Below, piece after piece: positions 56,839-64,000 of a stretch of DNA of 64,000 nt. A model generated the notes under the pieces. That model worked only from the letters and a program-made list of their open reading frames with translations, was not told the DNA's origin and did no database searches. Where the stretch lies: assembly GCF_963583255.1 (NCBI RefSeq), contig NC_084817.1, positions 11,228,121 through 11,292,120 of the forward strand, written 5' to 3'. This stretch comes from Pyrus communis. Taxonomy: Eukaryota > Streptophyta > Magnoliopsida > Rosales > Rosaceae. Positions within the stretch are counted from its first letter, which is position 1. Each line of letters opens with the position of its first letter. Both the position numbers and the translations under genes were made by a program.

Positions 56839-56857
56839 TTTGGTATTAGAGCAAGGA
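56839..56857 (+). promoter_or_regulatory. Copia primer-binding site (initiator Met tRNA type)
   Basis: TTTGGTATTAGAGCAAGGA directly follows the LTR end. TGGTATCAGAGCA is the usual form in TNT1-like elements. Confidence 0.85.
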
Positions 56858-56861
56858 TAGT

Positions 56862-58701
56862 TGATGTGATATAAAATAACGCACAAATTAAACCCTATAA
56901 TTGTAGTATGTGTAAGTGGGGATCGTTCTAGGTGGGTGATTAAAAGGGATGCTAATCTACATAATTTAAACTCTAAAACACTAAACTAGACTCAAAAATA
57001 GAAAACTAGACTCTAATAACTCAAAACAAGCTAAACAGACTCAAAACACACAAACTAGGTTAAATTGACTCAAAATAGGTACTAGAAAGTGATTTGGACG
57101 AAAATTAAACTAAAAAGACTCAAAATACTAAATTGGACAGATTTGAACACGTTTCTAACTAACCTAGCACACTTAATTAAGGGGGGGGGGATTGATTTGG
57201 ACGAAATTAAAGTAGAAACAAACAGATTTAAAGACTCTAAACAATTTGGACGAAATTGGGTGTTTTAATGGGTGAATGGCTAGTTAGAGGTCCTTCTCCA
57301 CACATGACACATGTGCATATAAATCGATTTCCAATTATTATTCCTATAAACTATGAATGACAATGCCTCAAATTAACCGTGAATTGCACAAATTAACTCT
57401 CAGATTTTCCTAATTTCATTGAATTGGATGGACAACGCATCGGCAACCAAATTATTCTTCAATAGTTCCCTACACGAACAGCATAATAGAGATACAATCA
57501 AAGATCATTAAGCTTTGTGAAAATCATAAGCATTGACAAGGCATTCGTAACTATGAACTGCATGATACTCCTGCCATGGTTTTACTTAACACAATCATGA
57601 CTAGTGACTTCCACTACTTATAAATATAAGTTCATAACTATTAGGTGAAATTCCCTTATATTTTAGCATCAAATTCATGCGTGCAAACTAAGTGTGCACC
57701 CTTAATCAACATACAAGAATAAGTTATCAATCAAACAGATAAGTAAATCGCATTCATGTTTTATAAAAAAATAACTGGAGGAAATCAATTCATATCACAT
57801 ATATGTTCATGGCTTTGAATTCACCTCTAACTAAAAAGAAATTAATTCCTCATGTTCGCAATTAAACAAAGCCTATTAAATTTAAACATTGAAAACTAAG
57901 AAAGAATACACCTAGGACGTTCTAGCAATCCAAGCTTGAATGTGATGGCACGGCTAAGGCTCTCCTCTCCTTTCTCCTTGCTAAGCTGCGGCACAAAAGG
58001 GATTTGTGTGTATGATGGATGTGTGTTGTGAAATTGTGATGAAAGATATGGTTTGGAACGAAGGTTGCGAAACACTCTATTTATAGGGTGAAGGGAAGGC
58101 ACGGCAAAGCTCAGAAAGAGAAGAATTAGGGACTCCAAATCACCAAAGAACAAGGACACTCTCAATTAGATTCCAAGGAGGACAAGGAATGGTCCTTGTG
58201 GCAGGAAACATAGCTTTTAGAAGGGATAGGTGTGGCACCTATCTATGAGAAAGATAGGGCTTCTAGAAACCTGATATTTAGGTGTTCTAATGTCATTTAG
58301 ATGTCCCCTTTGCAGCAGGAATTAAGGTAGCAAAAGATTAGGATAGGGTAAGATAAGATAAGATTGGATAAGGTTTGGATAAGATAAGGTTGTTTGGATA
58401 ATGTTCCTTCTTTGTAGCTGATTCCTTATCTTCAATGCTTCCAAATTTGTTTCTCTAGATATTAAGCACATTCCTAGCCTCTCTTGATCTTCAAATTCGT
58501 CCATCCACCTTGCTCCATGCATGTGCAATCCATTCCAAGCCCAAAACTGCTCTAAAATGCTCTAAATTGCACCTTCTTGCGTACTTTGTCAATTGAACCT
58601 GAAAACACACGAAAATAGCTTAAAACACTCTAACAAGTAGAAATTAGCTATGTAAATGCAAGAAAACAAGCTAACTAAGTCGCATAAATATGCTTCTATC
58701 A
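56862..58701 (-). mobile_element. Solo LTR of the Athila-like family, in the copia leader
   Basis: The plus-strand ends TGATGTGATATAAAATAACG and AAATATGCTTCTATCA are the reverse complements of the Athila-like LTR ends (…TACCACATCA and TGATAGGAGCATATTT). Inside, TTAGGTGAAATTCCCTTATA and GTGTGCACCCTTAATCAACA match the LTRs at 35775 and 43666 in reverse. It is flanked by ATAGT (56857-56861) and TTAGT (58702-58706), 4 of 5 identical. Length 1840 bp, with no internal region. A G10 run occurs at 57182-57191. Confidence 0.82.
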
Positions 58702-58706
58702 TTAGT

Positions 58707-59163
58707 CTACTTGGATTCAAAACTATTTTAGTTTAAACATATCATATATAACCCTTAGTACTTGCAGAACAAAGTTGAAGAATTTTAAGGGAACGAGACT
58801 TTGCACCGATGCACAATTGCTTAGAAAATCACATCAAAATGGGATTTTGTCAAGCATTGTTGCATGAATTAGGTCATAGGATATTGTAATTCATTTATCG
58901 TAAAATGCATACTGCTTTCTTAAAAAATGGAATATATGAGTGGTTAGATTAGTGAATTAGGGCATAGTGGTTATTTTGATATTAAATTGATCTAATTCTT
59001 GTCCAAAGACCTGAATTATGAAGGTGTTTAATATTCAATTAAGTAGCTATGTTATTGAAATTTGTAGTAAAGTGTTTCTTACCCAAAAGTGTTACCTTGT
59101 ACTGCATGTTGTTTTCATTGTTTGTTTCACTAACAAATTGTAGTGGCATCCTTAGTGAATCCC
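58707..59163 (+). mobile_element. Copia leader between solo LTR and gag
   Basis: Non-coding AT-rich sequence leading to the gag ATG. No domain. Confidence 0.5.
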
Positions 59164-62100
59164 ATGTCTGTGAATTTTTCCTCTATCGAGCCGCTCAATG
59201 GAGGAAATTACAAAAAATGGAGGCAAGATATTGAGATTATTTTGGGACTGATGGACTACGATTTGGCACTTAGACAAGATGAGCCAGCAGTGGTGGATGC
59301 AACTAGCACAAGTGCTTAAACGTTGAAATTTGAAAAATGGGAAAAAGCAAATCGCATGGCATTACTTGTGATGAAAAGATCAATTGGGGAAGTTGTGAGA
59401 TGGGGACTACCTGTGAGTGACAAAGAAAAGAATTTCCTTAAAGGCATTGAGGCAAAGTTCAAGGTCTCTGAGAAAGAAGAGATAAGAAACCTCATGACAA
59501 CCCTGACTACTCTGAAATTTGATGAAAGTCACACAGTTAGGGAGCACATATTGAAAATCGTGGAGGCAGCGGCAAAGCTCAGTGATCTTGAAGTGCCTAT
59601 TAATGACTCTTTTGTGGTTCATATGGCTCTTAACTCTCTTCCTGAGAGTTATGAGCAGTTGAAGACATCCTACAATGCTCAGAAAGAAAAATGGAGTTTG
59701 AATTATTTGATTTCAATTTGTGTCCAAGAGGAGGCAAGGATGAAACAAGGAAAACAAGAGGCTGATAATGTGGTGAGCACAGATAAAGGAAAGAAGCATG
59801 ATGTGTTTTCTGGTAAGCCAAGCAAACCCTTTAACTTTTCTCACTCTGCTGGAAATGATACTCTCTCCTCCAAGGAACCTCAACGTTTATGGTGGAAAAG
59901 GTTAAGTGTTATTTTTGCAAGGAATATGGTCATTTCAAAAGGGATTGTCCAAAACGTAAGAAGTGGGGAAATAAAACTGAAAATGTTTTTGTATGTGCTA
60001 ATATCAATCTTGTTGAAGTCCCTCCAAATTCTTGGTGGTTTGACACTGGTTGTTCGGTGCATATTACCAATTCATTGTAGGGATTCACAAGAAGGGAATT
60101 TGCAAGAAATGAAGTCTATGAAGTTCACGTAGGAAATGGAAATAAGGTAGTTGCGGAGGAGGCGATAGGCACTCTAAAGTTCAAGTTGTCAACTAATTTC
60201 GAATTAGAATTGTTAGATGTTCTTTATGTTCCTAGTTTAACTAGAAGTTTAATTTCAGCTTCCAAGAAATGTAATCTCAATCTTTTACTTGGTATTTGTT
60301 TATTGGAAAATGATTTATGGAGATTACATTGTGATGTTGTTACAATTCCAAATTGCATGCAAGTGTCGTCAGTTCTTAAAAGTAAAAGATCATTGGTTAA
60401 TGAAAAGTCCTCTATGCTTTGGCATAGGAGGCTCGGACATATAAGTCAAAAGAGATTGGAACTTCTAGTTAAAGAGAACATACTGCCAAGGTTAAACTTT
60501 GCTGACCTGCAAAACTGTGTTGATTGTTGGAAGGGTAAATTAACAAACACAAAGAAATTTGGATCAACAAGGATTTGCAAAAAAGTCTATTTTGTGACTT
60601 TTATTGATGATTTTTCTCGATTTGCTTATGTTTACTTAATATCCAAGAAAAATGAAGTGGCTAGTTGTTTTAAAACTGATCAAAATGAGGTAGAAAAGCA
60701 ACTAGAAACATCAATTAAAATTTTCAGGTCGGACCGTGGTGGAGAGTATTATGGCAGGTACACTGAGGAAGGCAACAAAAGGGTTTAATGGCAAGATACT
60801 TGGAGGAAAATGACATTCAAGCTCAGTACACTACTCCCAGCACAACACAACAAAACGGTGTGGCCGAGAGAAGGAATAGAACTTTGAAAGAAATGGTAAG
60901 ATGCATGATGAGCATGACCAATCTTCCAATGTTCTTGTGGGGATAAGCACTTAAGATGCTAAATTATATTTCAAACCATGTACCGTGCAAATCAGTGAAT
61001 AAAACTCCCTTTGAGTTGTGGAAATTAAGGAAGCCAAGCCTCAACCATCTTAACGTATGGGGCTGTTTGGCAGAGGCAAAGATGTACAATCCAACATAAG
61101 GGAAGCTTGATGCAAGAATAGTGACTTGCCATTTCATTGGTTTTCCAGAAAAATCAAAGGGGTACATATTCTTCTTACCAAGTTTATCCACAAGGATTTT
61201 TTTGTAACTAATAATGTTGGGTTCGTTGAAGATCAACAATCTAGCAATGAAGGTTTCAAGGAAGTGGTTTTTGAAGAAGAAGATTTGATTGGTTCATCAT
61301 CTTTCAAAGAAATTCTAATAAATGCTGACACAATTGATTTTGAGGATGTGGGAATTCTAAGTCATATTGATTGCATGGATCAACATGAATTGGAAGACGT
61401 GCAGCCACAAATATTAAAAATGCAAGATAATACTCAACAAACCACCATGCAACAAGTTCTAGTGCAAATGAGGCAGTCATAAAGAAATAGGAAGTCTTCA
61501 TTCTCGAATGACTACTTAGTATATATGGGAGAGGTTGAGCATGAGTAAGGAATTGACAATGATCCAATCACGTACAATCAAGCAATTAATTGTGATAAAG
61601 CTAATGATTGGAAGGCTGTAATGAAGGACGAAATGGATTTGATGTACTTCAATGAAGTTTGGGAATTGGTGGAAAGAGACAAATCTATAAAACCCATATG
61701 ATGCAAATGGGTTTTTAAGACAAAAAGGGACTCTAGTGGGGCAGTTGAAAGGTATAAAGTGAGGCTCGTTGCAAAGGGTTATGCACAAAAGGAGGGTTTG
61801 GATTACTCAGACACATTCTCCCCAGTTTCATCAAAAGACTCACTCCGAGTCATTCTTGCCCTAGTTGCACATTTTGATCTTGAGCTTCACTAAATGGACG
61901 TTAAAACGGTGTTCCTTAATGGAGTTCTCAATGAAAATATTCACATGGTATAGCCACTTGGTTACGTTGAAAAGGGCAAGGAGCACATGGTATGCAAACT
62001 AAGGAAATCGATCTACAAGTTGAAACAAGTATCGAGGCAATGTTTTATGAAGTTTGATGAAAAAGTCACTGGTTTTGGTTTTGTTGAGAACAAAATCGAT

Positions 62101-63152
62101 GACTGTTTGTATCTCAAGGTGTGTAGTTCCAAGTTTATTTTCCTTGTCTTGTAAATCGATGATATTTTGTTAGCAAGTAATGATCTAAACTGGATGATAG
62201 AAACCAAAAGGCTGCTATCAAAGACTTTCGAAATGAAGGACATGGGTGATGCTACTTTTGTGCTTGGAATAGAAATAATTAGGGACAGGAAAATGTGCTT
62301 ACTAGGGCTTTCGTAGAAATCTTATATAGAAAAGGTCCTGAAAAGATTTAATATGGAGAGTTGTGCAAAAGATGAAGCCCCAATGAGCAAGGGAGACAAA
62401 TTTAACAAGTCTTCATGTCCTCAGAATGATATTGAAAAGCAAAGTATGTCCAACAGACCTTATGCTTCACTTGTTGGAAGTTTAATGTATGCCTAAGTTT
62501 GTGCGAGGCCATATTTAGTTTTTGCAGTTAGTGTGCTTGGGAGATTCCAAGCAAACCCAAGGGAATATCATTGGATTACTGCCAAGAAGGTTGTTCAATA
62601 CCTGCAAAGGACCAAATCCTACATGTTTGTATATGGTAAAACTGAAAGGTTGGAGGTGATTGGTCATTGTGACTCAGATTTTGCGGGATGTGAGGATGTT
62701 GAAGATCAACGAATGTGTATGTTTTTCTAATGTTTGTAGGTGCTGTTTCTTAGAGAAGTGCAAAGTAGAAGACTTTGGCTACTTCAACAATGCAGGCATA
62801 GTACATTTCATGTTTTGAAGCAGCCCAACAATCCATGATGTTGAAGAATCTTATTTAAAAAATGAGGATAGTTGATACAATTGTGAAGCCACTTGTAATA
62901 TACTGCGACAACAAAGCTGCTATGTTCTTCTCTAAAAACAATAATAAATCTTATGCAGCTCGTTTAATGGATGTCAAGTATCAATCAGTCAAGGAGAAGG
63001 TGAAGGCAGGAATGGTGTCTATAGAACACATTGACACCACTCTAATGTTGGCTAATCCTCTTACAAAGCCTTTAGCAATGGGACTTTTCAAGAATCATGT
63101 GGCAAACATGGGCGTGGTTGAATCCTTTGATTCAACTACTATATGGAAGTAA
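59164..63152 (+). pseudogene. Ty1/copia gag-pol polyprotein (TNT1-like), heavily decayed
   Basis: Gag starts MSVNFSSIEPLNGGNYKKWR at 59164 and includes the UBN2 region (ALNSLPESYEQLKTSY). A zinc knuckle CYFCKEYGHFKRDC follows at 59907, in another frame. The protease has WWFDTGCSVHIT (60033). The GAG-pre-integrase has LWHRRLGHISQKRLELL (60418). The integrase core has FVTFIDDFSRFAYVYL, FRSDRGGEYY and QQNGVAERRNRTLKEM. RT has KGYAQKEGLDYSDTFSPVSS (61777), MDVKTVFLNGVL and IDDILLASND (62156) with the preceding Tyr replaced by a stop. RNase H has VIGHCDSDFAG (62657) and VIYCDNKAAMF, ending in DTTLMLANPLTKPL. At least ten in-frame stops and several shifts (about 59310, 59880, 60065, 60775, 60943, 61100, 61543, 61891, 61951, 62152) rule out function. 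Confidence 0.85.
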
Positions 63153-63642
63153 GAGTTATCTTTCATTTGATTTCATTTTTTGTTAAAAAATAAAGCTTGA
63201 ACTCATGTACTCTTGAATTTTACCATGTTAATAGTTGAGGTTTTATTTCAGCTATTGTGTATATGTACAAATATATGTATGCAATATATTGAAATGATGT
63301 GGACTAATGAAAGATTCATATTAAATGTGCTTGGTATCATAAGCATTCCATTGGAGCTAAACAAAAGCTTCACAATGGTGGACTGCTCTGATAAGTGGGA
63401 GGTTGGAAACAAAGCTTTGAATTTGTTTCGGTACTTATATCATGCATAAGTTATTTTGGGTGATGTGATCTTAGGGTGCTTGTATGAATTGATGAATAAG
63501 ATTTTCTAAGGTTCATTTCTTTGAAATAATTTATGGTAGATATGCAAGGGGATTAATGGTTATGTTGACAAAAGTGATCACTAAGTGATTAATTCGATTC
63601 AATACATTGATAAAGGATATGATGATAATTCAAGTGGGAGAA
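63153..63642 (+). mobile_element. Copia 3' region and polypurine tract
   Basis: AT-rich sequence after RNase H with no gene. AAGTGGGAGAA at 63632-63642 precedes the LTR and is a standard copia polypurine tract. Confidence 0.65.
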
Positions 63643-64000
63643 TGTTAGGACTTTATTGAATTGTCACTTAGCATACTAAGGACTATCATATGTGGAATTA
63701 ATTAATTAAAGTGAAAACCATTTAAAGGATAAAATCCCTTGTTTGTAGGACACTAAATGCGTTCTTCAGTTGTGGCTTAACAACTAACAAACGTGGAGGT
63801 TTCTTTTAGGCTTTGACGATCCCAAGATAGTTGGGATGCAGTTGGGGTTATAAGTCTATATAGGAGGTGTCCCTGCTCACGGGAAAATTATGTCAATCGC
63901 TAAGGTTTTGATATCCGATTCTTCAATGAGTAGAAGACTCTCTATGTTGCTGTTTTGCTGCTTTTATCATGGCATCCTCATGTATGATCATACTCAGACT
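63643..64000 (+). mobile_element. Copia 3' LTR, cut by the window end
   Basis: TGTTAGGACTTTATTGAATT matches the 5' LTR start at 46804. The alignment continues through the gypsy insertion point (AGGAGGTGT|CCCTGCTCACGGG), showing the uninterrupted target. About 110 bp, including any AT/GT tract, lie outside the window. Confidence 0.9.

Larger units (their letters stand above)
46804..64000 (+). mobile_element. Ty1/copia element (TNT1-like), nested and running off the window
   Basis: The 5' LTR starts at 46804 (TATTAGGACT) and is split by a gypsy element. It resumes at 56589 and ends at 56838 (GTCTAACA), followed by TTTGGTATTAGAGCAAGG, the initiator-Met primer-binding site. The 3' LTR starts at 63643 (TGTTAGGACTTTATTG) after AAGTGGGAGA, and is cut by the window end. 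Between them are a leader split by a solo LTR and a decayed gag-pol. It inserted into the Athila-like 3' LTR. Confidence 0.85.

Overview
This is a plant nuclear genome window dominated by transposable elements. Two intact host genes lie about 21 kb apart in convergent orientation. The evidence for a plant is spliced genes with GT-AG introns, a plant-type ANTH clathrin adaptor, plant LTR-retrotransposon lineages (Athila-like, Tat-like, a chromovirus-like Ty3/gypsy and a TNT1-like Ty1/copia), tRNA-derived SINEs and many MITE-like elements. A woody rosid, possibly Rosaceae such as apple or pear, fits the overall look of the repeats. That is inference, not proof.

Layout. 1-3984: a minus-strand Ty3/gypsy 5' end (leader and a 1.27 kb LTR) sits inside the gag of a minus-strand copia element. 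The LTR of that copia ends only about 18 bp before the putative TATA box of the first host gene. 4002-7292: a four-exon gene for a 619-residue NT-type C2 (EEIG1/EHBP1 N-terminal) protein. 8700-18.8 kb: a decayed Tat-lineage element on the minus strand, with an intron-containing gene on the opposite strand between pol and the 3' LTR. 19.5-21.8 kb: the 3' part of an L1-type LINE. 22.0-28.3 kb: AT-rich spacer with MITEs, SINEs and diverged repeats. 28606-30588 (minus): an ANTH-domain clathrin adaptor of the ECA4 type, with its promoter to about 30.9 kb. 31.1-35.8 kb: a 200-bp MITE with a 9-bp target-site duplication (TSD), two copies of an unusual short poly(A) retroelement (one split by a further insertion) and SINEs.

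35775 to the end: one large nest. An Athila-like element (5' LTR, PBS, decayed gag, most of pol missing) carries a TIR element in gag and a solo LTR of its own family in its 3' region. Its 3' LTR is split first by an unrelated solo LTR and then by a copia element that runs past the window end. The copia 5' LTR is split next to its TATA box by a complete 9.55 kb Ty3/gypsy element with a perfect 5-bp TSD. The 3' LTR of that gypsy carries a LINE fragment with a 15-bp TSD. The copia leader carries another Athila-like solo LTR. Insertion order can be read directly from TSDs and from matching broken ends.

I found no CRISPR array, operon, tRNA or rRNA gene, and nothing that clearly amounts to an undescribed system. 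The most unusual items are the antisense spliced gene in the Tat element, the two-copy short poly(A) retroelement family, and the MULE-like insertion carrying a minisatellite.
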